Below are positions 47,852 to 60,253 of a stretch of DNA of 64,000 nt, piece by piece; the first letter of the stretch is position 1, and every line of letters starts with the position of its first letter. The notes beneath the pieces were generated by a model. It ran no database searches, had not been told where the DNA came from, and saw only the letters and a program-made list of their open reading frames with translations. Position numbers and translations under genes: made by a program. Origin of the DNA: Hemileia vastatrix (Eukaryota > Basidiomycota > Pucciniomycetes > Pucciniales > Zaghouaniaceae); assembly GCA_030280995.1 (NCBI GenBank), contig JASXTE010000001.1, forward strand, positions 19,098,606 to 19,162,605. The letters run 5' to 3'.

Positions 47852-49111
47852 ATGAAACACCTCTCTACTAGGAAGCTACTTCACTCAACAATGAATGCTA
47901 TTACTTTTCTTTTAGTTCTTTACTATAAATCTGACTCTGATTTGGAAGATGCTTTAGCTTATATGTGTTTTCTTTCCAAAAAGCGTTACATCATCACCAG
48001 GGGGCCAAATCTTTATCATGATCCCCGATATGATCTGGCCTCCATTCTCAACATTCCTCATTTAAACTTCACGCAACTTTTTAGAACTTCTCCCGATTCT
48101 TTCTTCAAACTTTATCAACTCATCTCTGATCATCCTATCTTCCATAACAATTCTCATAACAAACAGCGTAATCCTGCCATCCAACTTGCTGTTGCTCTAT
48201 GTCGCTTTGGCTCAAATGGAAATGGTGCTGCCGTAAGACATTTGGATAATCTCTTTAACATAGGATATGGTACCGTGATATTATACACCAAGCGCTGTAT
48301 GATTGCTATCCTTTCCCTCAAGTCTCAAACTCTTGCTTGGCCAACTCCAGAACAGCGACTTGAATCCTCTCAAGTAATGCAAGCTGAAGGTTTCCCTGGC
48401 TGTATAGGTTTTGTTGATGGCACAACCATCCCTTTGAGTCAAAAGCCTGCTCATGATGGCAACCATTATTTTGATCGCAAAAAAAGGTTTCTTCAAAATC
48501 TTCTCCAAGTTCTCATCTTTCACAATCTAACTTTTTATCTTCTTTCTAGATACTCTATTGCCGTTCAACTTGTATGCGATGTCAATAAAAAATTTATTGC
48601 TTTTCACAGTGGCTGCCCTGGATCATGTCATGAATCTTCCGTCTTCCAAAGAATGAGGATTTCTCAATCCCCTGAATCATACTTTGACGAATCTCAGTAC
48701 CTCCTTGCAGACTCAGCATATGCAAGTGGAAAGTACATTATACCTGCTTTCTGTGGTGCAACTTCAGAAAATGACCCCAAAACTAAATTTAATTATCACC
48801 TTGCACAATCAAGAGTACGAATTGAACATGCTATAGGTATTTTAAAGGGACGATTTTCTAGTCTTCGGGAGCTCAGAATCCAATTTCAAAAAAAATTGGA
48901 GATCAAAACTGCAAATCATTGGATCTTGACTTGCGTAATACTCCACAATATTCTAGCTGATTTAAAGGATGAGTGGAATGATCTTTATGAAGAAGAGGAT
49001 CCTGAACCACCACTGGCACTCCCCTCCCTTGATTCACAAATCATTCAATCAACCGGCATACGCCCCATTATAATGCCAATTACTCTCCAACATTTCTCTT
49101 CACCCTTTTAA
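47852..49111 (+). CDS. PIF/Harbinger DDE transposase (copy B)
   Basis: Exons 47852-48486 and 48550-49111 encode 398 aa with the same DDE residues as copy A (GFVDGTTIPLS, LLADSAYASG, RVRIEHAIGILKG). The 63-nt intron happens to be open in this copy, so an unspliced reading would give a 21-residue insert; the TAA inside the same intron of A and the unrelated intron sequence in remnant E show that it is normally removed. The ATG at 47852 is the start. This is probably the best-preserved transposase of the window. Confidence 0.93.
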   Translation: MKHLSTRKLLHSTMNAITFLLVLYYKSDSDLEDALAYMCFLSKKRYIITRGPNLYHDPRYDLASILNIPHLNFTQLFRTSPDSFFKLYQLISDHPIFHNNSHNKQRNPAIQLAVALCRFGSNGNGAAVRHLDNLFNIGYGTVILYTKRCMIAILSLKSQTLAWPTPEQRLESSQVMQAEGFPGCIGFVDGTTIPLSQKPAHDGNHYFDRKKRFLQNLLQVLIFHNLTFYLLSRYSIAVQLVCDVNKKFIAFHSGCPGSCHESSVFQRMRISQSPESYFDESQYLLADSAYASGKYIIPAFCGATSENDPKTKFNYHLAQSRVRIEHAIGILKGRFSSLRELRIQFQKKLEIKTANHWILTCVILHNILADLKDEWNDLYEEEDPEPPLALPSLDSQIIQSTGIRPIIMPITLQHFSSPF

Positions 49112-49459
49112 TTTTTAATTTTTATGTTTTCATACTTTCCAAATGTCCTCTTTGTGTACTTTAATCACTTGGTTTTGTATTTTGGTTTGTTGCATATTCA
49201 TTTTTTTTTTTGAATTTACGGTGAATATCTTTTTTTTGGATGGCTCATTGGTTTTCTTTCACTTCCTCAACATGAAATCACATATTTTCTTATATCGCAT
49301 ATTTTGTCAGTGATTTTTTTTTCATTCATCACTCATATCCTTTTCATCCTCTCCTCAAACATCCCTCAAATATTTTGGTTGCATTTATTTTCTCAACTCA
49401 ACTCACCAGGTAGGTCATTTTTTTTCTTTTTTCATGGTTTTTTATTTGCTAATCATGAT

Positions 49460-49490
<31 letters not shown>

Positions 49491-49639
49491 TGCTTTTATT
49501 TTGCTTTATTTTGCTTTTTTTGTTTTTTTTGTATGTGCTTCTATTATTTTTGTTCTAGGGTAAACTAATTTTTGTTTTGCTTTTTTATCTTTTTTATCTT
49601 TTTATTTTTTTGTTTTTTTTCTCTCCTTCACCTCTCTTT

Positions 49640-50370
49640 ATCATCCTCAAGGCCCCCTTTTTCCCTCTCTTTACCTGTCTCTGACCCCCTTTTTACCCCC
49701 TTTTTAGCTGCCTCAAATCCCCCTTTCCCCCCTCTTTAGGTCCCTCATCACCCCCTTCCCCTCTTTTTAGGTGTTCAATACACCCCCCTTCCCCTCTCTT
49801 TATGTCCCTCAAACCCCCCCTTCACCTCTCTTTTGGCGCCTCAAACCCCCCCCTTCACCTCTCTTTACCCACATCAAACCCCCCCTTTCCCTCTCTTTAG
49901 GCGCCTCAAACACCCCCCCTTCCCCCCCTACCCATTTGTTATATCTTCCTCTACCCCCCCCCCCTGTTTATTAACAAACGATTGTTACAGATCATTCGTT
50001 AACAAGGAGGTGGGGGGGGGGTGGGTGTCGAGAAAGGGGAAAGGGTTTGGAAGGGGGGGGGGGGTTTGAGGCGCCTAAGGAGAGGGGAATGGGGGGGGGG
50101 TTTGAGGCGCCTAAGGAGAGGGGAATGGGGGGGGTTTGAGGCGCCTAAGGTGAGGGGAATGGGGGGGGTTTGAGGCGCCTAAGGTGAGGGGAACGGGGGG
50201 GGTTGAGGCAGCTAAAGAGGGGGGAATGGGGGGGGGGGGTTTGAGGCAGCTAAAGAGGGGGGAAGGAGGGTGATGAGGGACCTAAAGAGGGGGGAAAGGG
50301 GGGTATTTCAGGGGGATTTTGAGGCAGGCAAGGAGAGCATTTGAGGGGGAAAATGGGACATTTATGGGAG
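49640..50370. repeat. C-rich/G-rich foldback (B)
   Basis: C-rich units run to about 49965, then a damaged central palindrome (GTTTATTAACAAACGATTG ... ATCATTCGTTAAC), then G-rich units to about 50370. The stem at the centre has mismatches that copy A lacks. The repeat number differs from A, as expected for a tandem array. Confidence 0.88.
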
Positions 50371-50981
50371 ATAAAGATGGGTTACCAACTTTCAAATAAA
50401 GATACTAACAAATTTTTGTTTGTAATTTTGATTATTTTTTTTATTTTTTTTGCAGTAATATAGAAAAAAAAAAAATTCTTTCTGATAAGGACTGTCCCTC
50501 TTATTTACAAAACAAAAAAGGTTTATAATTTTATTTTTATTTTTTCTATAATTAATTTTTGTGATTTTGATTTTATTTAAATAATTTTTTTATTTTTTAT
50601 TTTGATTTTACTGAATTTTTTTTTTTCATGATCTTGTGAGAAGGTTTTTAATAACCAATCTTCAGGTTCACTTTTAATTTTTTTTTTAAATTTTTTTTTT
50701 TGTGATTTAATTCTTACTGAAATTTTCTTTTTTGAATGAATTTAATTATTAATTTTTTTTAATAGGATTTTGCTTTGATTGTGTTTTTTAAAATAAAACC
50801 TCAGGTTTTTTTTTTATAAATTTTTTTTTTGGAAAATTTTTTACTGATTTTTTGGTTTTTTTTTTCAATTTTATTTTTAAAATAAAAAAACAGCTTTTTT
50901 TATTATTAGGTAGGAATTTTTTTTAAAAAAAAATTGAGTTAAAATTTTATTGACAATTAATTTTTTTTTCAGATCAAAAAA
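50370..50981. other. T-rich 5' flank of the oxygenase gene (B)
   Basis: This is the inverted counterpart of 13513-14130, rich in polyT runs, with no frame. It should contain the oxygenase promoter. Confidence 0.5.
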
Positions 50982-52230
50982 ATGTCTTCTTCTTCTGATT
51001 CACCCCTTACTTCTCTCTTATCTTCATCTTTATCTTCTTTATCATCTTCATCTTTATCATCTCTATCATCTTCTTTGAAATCAACTCTATCATCTTCTTT
51101 GAAATCAACTTCCATACAATCATCTTCTAAATCATCAAAAAAAATTAAAGATAATCAGTCTCATCAGAAGAAAAGATATTTAAAAAAAAAGTCTCTCTGC
51201 GAAAGTTATTTTTGTCATATCCCAAACATTTTTTTTATAAAACTAAAGTAGATAAAAAAAATCAATATCCGAAAAAATTACCAGAAGATATCAAATATCT
51301 AACAGAATTTGGAGATGATCGAGTTGTTGCAGTTATCAGCAATGCTTTTAAGCCTCAATTCATTTTGGAAGTTCATTCATTCGATGGTGTAAAAGATGAA
51401 GCTTTTAATCAACTATCCGATCTTATCATAACTCTTTATCAAATGGCTTTGGTTCGATTACCTATAAGGAATAAGAATTTGTTGGGTGGTATCATGATTG
51501 GTTTTGGTTGGAGACCTGGTTTTGTCAAAGGATATTCTCTTGGTATGTCTAATAATTTTTGTTCCATTCTTAATATCATTTCACTTATTTCAATTATATA
51601 GGTATATATTCATTGCTCAATAATATCACTAAAGCACAAAAAGATGAAGATTTTCGCTTATGGGACACTCTACCCTACTTTAATTCTTTTCTTGCTCTTC
51701 GACTCAAAAAGCTCTGTAATAAGGCATTTGAAAAAAATCATGAACTTGCAACCAAAGTTGGAATACCGAATTGGTGTGACTCCGAATGGGAAGATATCAG
51801 CCACGAATATCTTTTATTTTCTAATGTTATTATCACTCATTCTGGATTCCACAATAGGATTCATATCGATAGGAATGATGCCAATTTTCTTACTTTGGGA
51901 ATATTCTCATATATCAATCCAATAACTGGCCACCCAATACCATCTCCAGCTAAAATCAAAGGACATGGTTTATATTTTCCAGACCACCGGTGCATCATTG
52001 ATTTTGGTTTGGGAAATGGTATCATTGAAACTATTTGGAATTCTTCTAAGGATAATCATCAAACTACCAAAGCTCCTCCTGGTTTGAAATCCTGTCAAGA
52101 TTTCACTCATTTCGGTTGCTCATTTCAAATCAGTAATAAGTTGATACAAAGAATCAATAAGGTAAAGAAAGAAGGTAAAGTTATTCGATTTAAAAAAACT
52201 TTATCTAGATCCAAAAAGTATGGGGATTAG
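50982..52230 (+). pseudogene. TET/JBP-like 2OG-Fe(II) dioxygenase (copy B, 1-nt deletion)
   Basis: Exon 1 (50982-51541) and exon 2 (51602-52230) match copy A except that the Ser-rich tail is shorter and a T run near 51229-51236 has eight T instead of nine, shifting the frame just before the conserved domain. Exon 2 is fully open and carries the HxD (FHNRIHIDRND), GLYFPDHRCIIDFG and NHQTT motifs, and Arg (CGA) where copy A has its stop. The deletion lies in a homopolymer, so a sequencing error is possible, and then this gene would be intact. Copies A and B are damaged at different sites. Confidence 0.82.
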
Positions 52231-52322
52231 AGTTGTCATCGAAAATTTTATTTTTTTCATAAATTTTTAATAAATATTTTTTATATATCAATTTTCTCAA
52301 ATAATGTGATGAGCCTTCGACC

Positions 52323-52526
52323 TTGTGTTGTATAACAGGTAATCATGATAACATTTATTTGTTTCATGGGGTTCCTCTTGCCTATACCTGTAGAAAGTCC
52401 CAAACTTTTGTTTCTCGACTTGGTCTGCATTTTGGCTTGAGGGATTGTCATTACTTTAAACTAGGGAAATTGATATATATTAGATATTTATTTAATAATT
52501 TATGTAATTATATTAAATTTAGATGA
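52323..52526 (+). other. Conserved short frame downstream of the oxygenase gene (B)
   Basis: Counterpart of 11860-12063, open over 67 codons with FHGVPLAYTCRKSQT and SRLGLHFGLRDCHY. Status as exon, small gene or untranslated region is unresolved. Confidence 0.35.
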
Positions 52527-52940
52527 CTTCCATCCCTTACTTCAATAAAATGCAGGGGGGGTATTGCCAAATTTTCAAATCTGACATGTAAAATTGATGA
52601 CTTAGAAAAATTTTGGTGATACCCACCCCTTGTTTCAATAAAATGCAGGGGAGAGTATTGCCAATTTTTTTAAACAGATATAGAATTTTTTTGACTTGTA
52701 AATATTTTGGTGATACCCGTCCCTTACTTCAATAAAATCCATGGGGGGTTGTGCCAAAATTTCTTATAAGACTTGTGAAATTCTTGACATGTAAGAATTT
52801 TTGGGATACCGGTAAAATGCAGGGGGTAGTAAAGCCAAATTTTCATATAAAACTTTCAAGATTCATGACATGAAAGAATTTTTGTGATACCCACCCCTTA
52901 CTTCAAAAAAATCCAGGGGTGGGGTATTGTCAAATTTTCA
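52520..52940 (-). repeat. Degenerate minisatellite (B)
   Basis: About five imperfect units repeat the core CTTCAATAAAATGCAGGGG, GTATTGCCAAATTTT and GACTTG. It is the inverse of 11440-11865 and lies between the converging oxygenase and Myb-like genes. Confidence 0.75.
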
Positions 52941-53076
52941 AAGGAGACTTGAAAATTTTATTTAAAAAAAGAATATTTAACATTAAAATACGATATTTCA
53001 AGAAATACAGAAAATAATTTTAAAATTTATGTACAAATAAATATGAACACATGAAGTGTGAAAGAAATAAAAGAAA

Positions 53077-54474
53077 CTAGTCAACAAAAAATTTCATTAA
53101 ACGTTCTATTTCTTCAACAGATTTGTTTGCTTTAATGCATTCAATCAAGAAATCTTTCTTTTTAGAAATTTCTTGGAGATCATGCTTATACTTCATCTGT
53201 TCCATTAAGTTTTGATGCTCGAGTGTTTTTTCCTTATTTTTGGATTTTTCAATACTAAGAGTTAACTCAAACTTCTTCTCCTCCAAATCTTTGGCCCTAC
53301 CATCCTTCTGTAAAGAGAGCTCAAACTTCTTCTCCTCCAAATCTTGGATCCAATCATCCTTCCGTAAGGAGAGCTCATACTTCCTCTCTTCCAAATCTTG
53401 TACTCTGTCATCCCTCCTTAAAGAGAGCTCGTATTTCTTCTTTTCAAAGCTCAGTGTCTCTTTAGCAATCTCCACTTGTTCTAGAGTGAGAATAAAAATT
53501 AACATAAAGTAGAAGAAAAGCAGAGTAAAGTAATAAGAGGTATGATATCACTTACCAGCATCACGTTTCTCTAAAAACTGTTCCATCAAAGAAAAAGGTG
53601 TTTGTGATGAAGTATCACTTTTTCGTCTTCTTTGGGAGAGGAAATTTAGACTAGTTGAAGCCCTTCTCTTTTTGTTCAACGTAGCATTTTCCTCCTCATC
53701 ATTGTCACTAGCTTCAGACTCAGTTGATTGAGGATCCTGGGTTTGTTCATCAGCCTTTTAAGAAATAAGAAAAAGATAAGTAAATAAAAAAATAGAATTG
53801 ATAAGATAAAAGAAACAGACCTGAGTTAGATTTGGTTGGGTTAAATCACCTATAGGATCTAAAGAAAAGCTATTTAGATATGTCTCATTCAAATGAGGGG
53901 AGGCTTGAGTGGAGGAAGAGGATGGGAAAAGATTTGCTTTGACATCATGTTTGGAGATAGGATCTTCTCCATCCAACATGTTTACAGGATTAACATCGGC
54001 TCGCTCTCCAAAAATTGCATCCATCTCTTTAAAGTAAGGACATAAAGAATCAAGTTTATTGTATATGGATTTTATACCCTTAGTTATATCAATGTCAGTA
54101 ACCCCAAAACCAGTGGAAGATGAAAGAGCCTTTGCCTTCTTGTATTTTGCTCGATAATGCTTGAAGCGTTCAGACATCTGTTTAGGCAAAAGATCAATCC
54201 TTCCCTTGGTCTTATTGCGTAATTCATTTGCCATTAGAAGATAGCCATTAAATTTTGATGTGGGGGGCCGTCCTACTTTAGTGGCATACTCAGTACCAAA
54301 ACAAGAATCACAGTTAGATTTGGTTTTCAGCCAGTTGATAAGAATGAGATGTTCATCTTTTTTTAATTGAACGGTCTTTGATTTCTCAGCTGAGCGGGGG
54401 AAAGAGGAAGTAGTGGGAATTGAAGAACAACTGGGTGATGGTTGCCTTTGAGAAGATCTAGGATGACGAGGCAT
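53077..54474 (-). CDS. Transposon Myb/trihelix-like DNA-binding protein (copy B)
   Basis: Exons 54474-53821, 53754-53556 and 53480-53077 give 418 aa, the same length and splice sites as copy A. The basic helical N-terminal domain and the four-unit coiled coil are intact. One coiled-coil unit reads KDDWIQDL instead of KDDRIQDL, a CGG to TGG change. The first exon lies 350 bp from the transposon end, so its promoter probably overlaps the sub-terminal region and the protein may regulate its own gene; that is inference. Confidence 0.8.
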
Positions 54475-54825
54475 GTTATTATAAATGAAGATGAAAAGGA
54501 GCAGAAACAAGCAGATGAGATAGCGAGATGAAAAGGAGAAGAATCAAATAGATGAAATTGGGAGAAATTCTGAGCGGATAGAATGAACAGGATGGGATGA
54601 GAATGGAAGTGCGCAGCAAGGTAGAAGGCTGGGATATCCAGAAAGTTGTCCAAGATGTGGTTATCAAATATTGAGGATAAAAATGTCAGATAAGAGGTGA
54701 ACATTGACACGTAAAGTGTCTAATAACCCAATTATTAGCAAAAATAATTGCAGAAGATAATTGGGGTATGCAGATTATTTTCCGCAATTAATTTAATTGT
54801 GGATCGGTCAACATTGATACCCCCT

Positions 54826-55564
54826 ATTAGGTATTCCAAATTTTGTAGCAAGTTGATGGTTCTTTTCAAACACTTTATTGCAGAGTTTTTTGAGGCAAAG
54901 AGCAAAAAAAGTATAAAAAGAAGGTAAGGTGTCCCATAAGCAAAAATCATCATCTTTTTCAGCTTTAGATAAATTTTTAAGTAAAAAATAGATTCCTATA
55001 GAAATAAAATGAGTGACATGATTTTGAGAATGAAACATATAGTATCAGACATACCAAGAGAATAGCCTTTATCAAATCCTGGTCTCCAACCAAATCCAAA
55101 CATAATAACACCCAAAAATTTTGTATTCTTTATTAATAAGCAAACCAAAGCCATTTGATATAGTGTTATTATGAGATTGGATAGTTGATTAAAGGTTTCA
55201 TCTTTTGAACCATTAAAAGAATTTTTCAATAAATAAATTGAGGTTTAATACAATCACTGATAACTGATTTAATTTTATTGTCTCCAGATTTGGTTAAATA
55301 TTTTAAATCTTCTGGTAACTCATTGGGATAAGAATTTTTTTGATTGAATTTAGTTTTATAATACTTAAGATTTGATATATGTCCAAATAAACAATCCAAA
55401 TGAATTTTCTTTTTTAAATTTCTTTTATTCTGCTGACCTCAAACATCATTTTTTTATATATATTTTGGATGATGATTGAAATGAAGTTGAATTTGAAAAT
55501 ATGATAAAGATGATAAAGTGGATGATGATGGAAAATTAAGAGGTGATTCTGACAAAATAGACAT
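54826..55564 (-). pseudogene. Oxygenase gene of C, 5' half
   Basis: From MSILSESPLNFPSSS at 55564 it runs, with several frameshifts, through ELPEDLKYLTKSGDNK, MFGFGWRPGFDKGYSLG and the post-intron part ending HQLATKFGIPN at the insertion of B. It is the diverged equivalent of residues 1 to about 274 of the copy A gene. Confidence 0.82.
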
Positions 55565-56040
55565 TTTTTTCCCTAAACAAAAAACAATTTGTGTCAAAAA
55601 CCAAAAAAAAATGGAAAAAAATAAGACTCAAAAAATTTAGTTTGTTTTTTCAACCTTAAGAATTTTATTAACAAAAATTAATCCAAATAATTATTTTTTG
55701 AAAAGAAATCAAATACTAAAACTGTCCTTGAAAAAAAAAATTGAAACAAAATAAAATAAAATAAAATAAAAACAAACATCAGCAAAATTATTTGCCAAAA
55801 AATTGAATTTTAAACTTATTTGGTGTTAGATATACCACTTAAAGTCCTTGAAAAGAAATGATAAAAAAATTTTTTTAATCAAAAATTTAAACCAAAAAAA
55901 AAAATTGTATCTGAAATTTTTTTCCTGAAAATAAAAATCAAAATTATAAACACATCATATTTATTTTTGATTCAGCATGAGCCATAAAGTTTTTTTTTTT
56001 TAATATTCTGTAAAAAATAACAAAATAATGTAAATAAATA
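55565..56040. other. A-rich 5' flank of the C oxygenase gene
   Basis: No gene; same position and composition as 13513-14130. Confidence 0.5.
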
Positions 56041-58560
56041 TAATATATATTTTCTTTTACATACTCCCATATTACCCCTCCCTGTCTGCCTCATTTACCT
56101 CTTTTTGGTGTCTTCAAACCCCCCTCCCCCTTCTTGATCTCCTCAAAACCCCCTTACCCCCCTTTAGGCTGCCTCACAATACCCCCCTCATCCCCTCCCT
56201 CCTCCCACTCCCCCCTCCACTGCTTACCCCCCTCCCCCCTCCCCTCTCACCTCACCTCCACCCTCTATGTGTTAGCTAACAAATTGCTTAGCAATTATTT
56301 AGCCTTCCCTTATCACATGAGCCTTCCACAAACAACTATGAATTACATCTCTACTAGGCAGCTACTTCACTCAACTATGAGTGCTATTGCTTTACTTTTA
56401 GTTCTTTATTATAAATCTGACTCTGATTTGGAAGATGCTTTGGCCTTATGGCTTTTCTTTCCAAAAAGTAGTACATAAACCCAAGGGGGCCAAATCTTCA
56501 TCATGATCCCAGATATGATCTCTTCTCCATTCTCGAAATTCCTCAACTAAAATTCTCTAAACTATTTTGAACTTCTCCCAATTCTTCCTTCAAAATTTAT
56601 CAACTCATCTACAAACATCCTATCTTTCATAACATTTCTAAAAATAAAAAGCGTGATCCTTCTATTCAACATGCTGTTGCACTATGTTGCTTTGGCTCAA
56701 AAAGAAATGGTGCTTCTATAAGATGTTTGAATAATCTCTTTAAAGTAGGATATGGTATGGTGATGTTATACACCAAGCACTGTATGATTTCTATCCTTTC
56801 CCTCAATTCTCAAACACTTTCTTGGCCAACTCCACAACAGCAACTTGAATCCTCTCAAATAATGCAAGCTGAAGGTTTCCCTAGATGTGTAGGTTTTTTT
56901 GATGACACAACTATACCTTTGAGTCAAAATCCTGCTCATAATGGAAGCAATTATTCTGATCAAAAAAAAGGTTTCTCCAAAATGTTCTCCAATTTCAAAT
57001 CTTTCATAAACTAACTTTTTATCTTCTTTATAGATACTCTATTGTTTCTCAACTTGTCTGTGACTTCAATAAAAAGTTTATTGTTTTTCATAGTGGCTTC
57101 CCCAGCCCATGTAATGACTCTTCTGTCTCCCCAAGAATGAGGATATCTCAAAGTCCTGATTCATACTTTGAGGAATCTCAGTACCTCCTTGAAGACTCAG
57201 CATATGCAGGTGGAAAGTACATTATATCTGCTTTCAATGGTGCAACTTTAGAAAATGACCCCAAAACTACCTTTAATTATCATCTAACCCAATCAAGAGT
57301 ACAGATTGAACACGCTATTGGCATTTAAAAGGGATGATTTTCTAGTCTCCAGGAGCTCAGAATCCAATTTCAAAAAAAAAATGGAGATCAAAACTGCAAA
57401 TCATTGGATCATGAGTTGCATTATACTCCACAATATCCTAGCTGATTTAAAGGATGAGTCAAATGATCTTTATGTAGAAGAGGATGCTGAATCAGCACCA
57501 GCTCTCCCCTCCCTTGAATCACAAAACATTCATTCAACCTGCATATTCTCTGTCATTATGACAATCACCCTCCACCATTTTGACACACAAACTTTTTGAT
57601 TTTTTATTTTCATACTCTGCAAATTTCACTTTGTATAATTTATTCACTTGAATTGGTATTTTTTTTGTTGCATATTCATTTTTATTTTGAGTATACAGTG
57701 AATATCTCTTTTTTGGATGGCTCATTGGTTTTCTTTTACCAGTTCAACATGCAATTTCATATTTTCTGAAATCACATATTTTTTTAGTGTTTCTTTTTTT
57801 CATTCTTCATTCATATCCTTTTCCTCCTCTCCTCAAACATCACTCAAATATTTTGGTTGTATTTTTTTAACTCATCTCACAAAGTACGTCATTTTTTCAT
57901 TTTTATTGATTGTTTTTTTTTCTTTTTTTTAGTAAGTGCTTCATTTATTTATTTTCAAGGTTAAACTAATTTTTTTTTGGTTTTTTCTCTCCCTCTTTTA
58001 TCTCTTGTCCTGCTTTTTTTTCCCTGCTTTCCTTCCTTCTTGACTGCCTCAATCCCTCCTTTCCCCCCTTTAGGCAGTCTTTTTCCTCACTTTAGGCACT
58101 CTTTTTCCTGTCTTTAGCCCCCCTTTTCCCCCTTTAGGCCCTTTCCCCCCCTTTCCCCCTTTTTACCCCCTTTAGGCTGCCTCACAATACTCCCCCCTCA
58201 TCCCCTCCCCAATCCCCCTCTCCCCTCCCCCATATCCCTTTCCCCTGCCTCCCCCCTCCCCTAACACATAGAGGGTCGAGGCAAGGTGAGAGGGGAGTGG
58301 GGAGGTGGGGGAAAGGGATAAGGGGGGAGGGAGGGAAGTGGTGGAGGGGAGAGGGGAAAGGGGGAGTATTGTGAGGCAGCCTAAAGGGGGTAAAAGGGGG
58401 TAAAGGGGGGGAAAGAGGGCTTAAAGGGGGAAAAGGGGTTGCCTAAAGGGAGGAAAAGAACTCCTAAAGGGGATAAAAGGGGGGAGAAGTGAGAAATGAG
58501 GGGTGAGGAAGAGAATAAGGGGGGAAAGGGGGAGTGAGGCAGTCAAGAAGGGGGAAAGGA
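56040..58560. repeat. C-rich blocks and G-rich block of C
   Basis: A C-rich block (56060-56265) ends in CCCTCTATGTGTTAGC. A second C-rich block (58020-58260) ends at CTAACACATAGAGGG, the inverse of that motif, and is followed by a G-rich block to about 58560. These are the hairpin arms of the element, rearranged by the inverted duplication. The transposase remnant 56338-57599 sits between the two C-rich blocks. Confidence 0.75.
56338..57599 (+). pseudogene. Extra, inverted transposase remnant in C
   Basis: ATG at 56338 (MNYISTRQLLHSTMSAIA). The frame is broken several times, but GFFDDTTIPLS, LLEDSAYAGG and RVQIEHAIGI are visible. An intron equivalent lies near 56970-57033. It is the mirror of 59010-60253. 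Asp to Glu and other changes near the catalytic motifs show decay. Confidence 0.85.
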
Positions 58561-59009
58561 GGGAAAAAGAGCTGGACAAGAGAGAAAAAACCAAGAAAAA
58601 TAAGTTAAACCTTGAAAAAAAATAAATGAAGTACTAAAATAAAAAATAAAAAATAAAAAACAAAAAAGCAAAAAAAATCATGATTAGCAAATAAAAAATC
58701 AAGAAAAATGAAAAAAATGACTTACCTGGTGAGATGAGTTAAAAAATTGCAACCAAAATATTTGAGTGATGTTTGAGGAGAGGACAAAAGAGATATGAGT
58801 GATGAATGAAAAAAAGAAACACTGAAAAAATATGTGATTTCAGAAAATATGCATTTTCATGTTGAGCTGGTGAAAGAAAACCAATGAGCCATCCAAAAAA
58901 GAGATATTCACTGTAAATTCCAAATAAAAATGAATATTCAACAAAAAAATACCAATCCAAGTGAATAAATTATACAAAGTGGAGATTTGCAGAGTATGAA
59001 AATAAAAAA

Positions 59010-60253
59010 TTAAAAGGGTTGTGTGTCAAAATGGTGGAGGGTGATTGGCATAATGACAGAGAATATGCATGTTGAATGAATGTTTTGTAATTCAAGGGAG
59101 GGGAGAGCTGGTGCTGATTCAGCATCCTCTTCTACATAAAGATCATTTCACTCATCCTTTAAATCAGCTAGGCTATTGTGGAGTATAATGCAACTCATGA
59201 TCCAATGATTTGCAGTTTTGATCTCCATTTTTTTTTTGAAATTGGATTCTGAGCTCCTGGAGACTAGAAAATCATCCCTTTTAAATACCAATAGCATGTT
59301 CAATCTGTACTCTTGATTGGGTTAGATGATAGTTAAAGGTGGTTTTGGGGTCATTTTATAAAGTTGCACCACTGAAAGCAGATATAATGTACTTTCCACC
59401 TGCATATGCTGAGTCTTCAAGGAGGTACTGAGATTCCTCAAAGTATGAGTCAGGACTTTGAGAAATCCTCATTCTTTGGATGACAGAAGTGTTATGACAT
59501 GAGCCAGGGAAGCCACTATGAAAAGCAAAAAATTTTTTGTTGACATCACAGAAAGTTTGAAAGACAATAGAGTATCTAAAAAGAAGATAAAAAGTTAGTT
59601 TATGAAAGATTTGAAATTGGAGAACATTTTGAAGAAACCTTTTTTTGTGATCAAAATAATGGCTTCCATCATGAGCAGGCTTTTGACTCAAAGGTATAGT
59701 TGTTCCAACAACAAAACATACAGATCCAGGGAAACCTTCAGCTTGAATTACTTGAGAGGATTCAAGTTGCTGTTGTGGAGTTGGCCAAGAAAGTGTTTGA
59801 GACTTGAGGGAAAGGATAGCAATCATACAGCACTCAGTGTATAATATCACTGTACTATATCCTATGTTAAAGAGATTATTAAAACGTCTTAAAGCAGCAC
59901 CATTTTCATTTGAGCCACAACAACATAGTGCAACAGCAAGTTGAATAGCAGGATCATGCTGTTTATTTTGAAAATTGTTATTAAAGATAGATTTTTGGAG
60001 ATGAGTTGATAAATTTTGAAGAAAGAATTGGGAGAAGTTTAGTTAAGGAATGTTGAGAATGGAGTGGAGATCATATCTGGGAACATGATAAAGATTTGGC
60101 CCCCTTGGGTTTATGTAATGCTTTTTGGAAATAAAAGACATATAGGCTAAAGAATCTTCCTAATCAGAGTCATATTTATAATATAGAGCTAAAAGTAAAG
60201 CAATAGCATTCATAGTTGAGTGAAGTAGCTGCCTAGAAGAGAGGTGTTTTATA
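59010..60253 (-). pseudogene. Transposase remnant in C, original position
   Basis: The start codon has changed (ATA for ATG at 60253) and the frame is shifted near 60000. FVVGTTIPLSQKPAHDG lacks the first catalytic Asp (Val-Val-Gly for Val-Asp-Gly). LLEDSAYAGG follows, and RVQIEHAIG lies beyond a stop. It occupies the place of the transposase in copies A and B. Confidence 0.85.

Larger units (their letters stand above)
47472..54825 (+). mobile_element. PIF/Harbinger-like transposon copy B, nested in C
   Basis: This 7354-bp copy has the same ends and gene order as A but lies inverted. Its flanks are ATT (47469-47471 and 54826-54828). Joining the flanks after removing the element and one ATT gives a continuous oxygenase reading (GIPN|WCDQEW) in copy C, so the insertion point and target duplication are directly visible. 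Transposase and Myb-like genes are open; the oxygenase has a 1-nt deletion. Confidence 0.95.
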
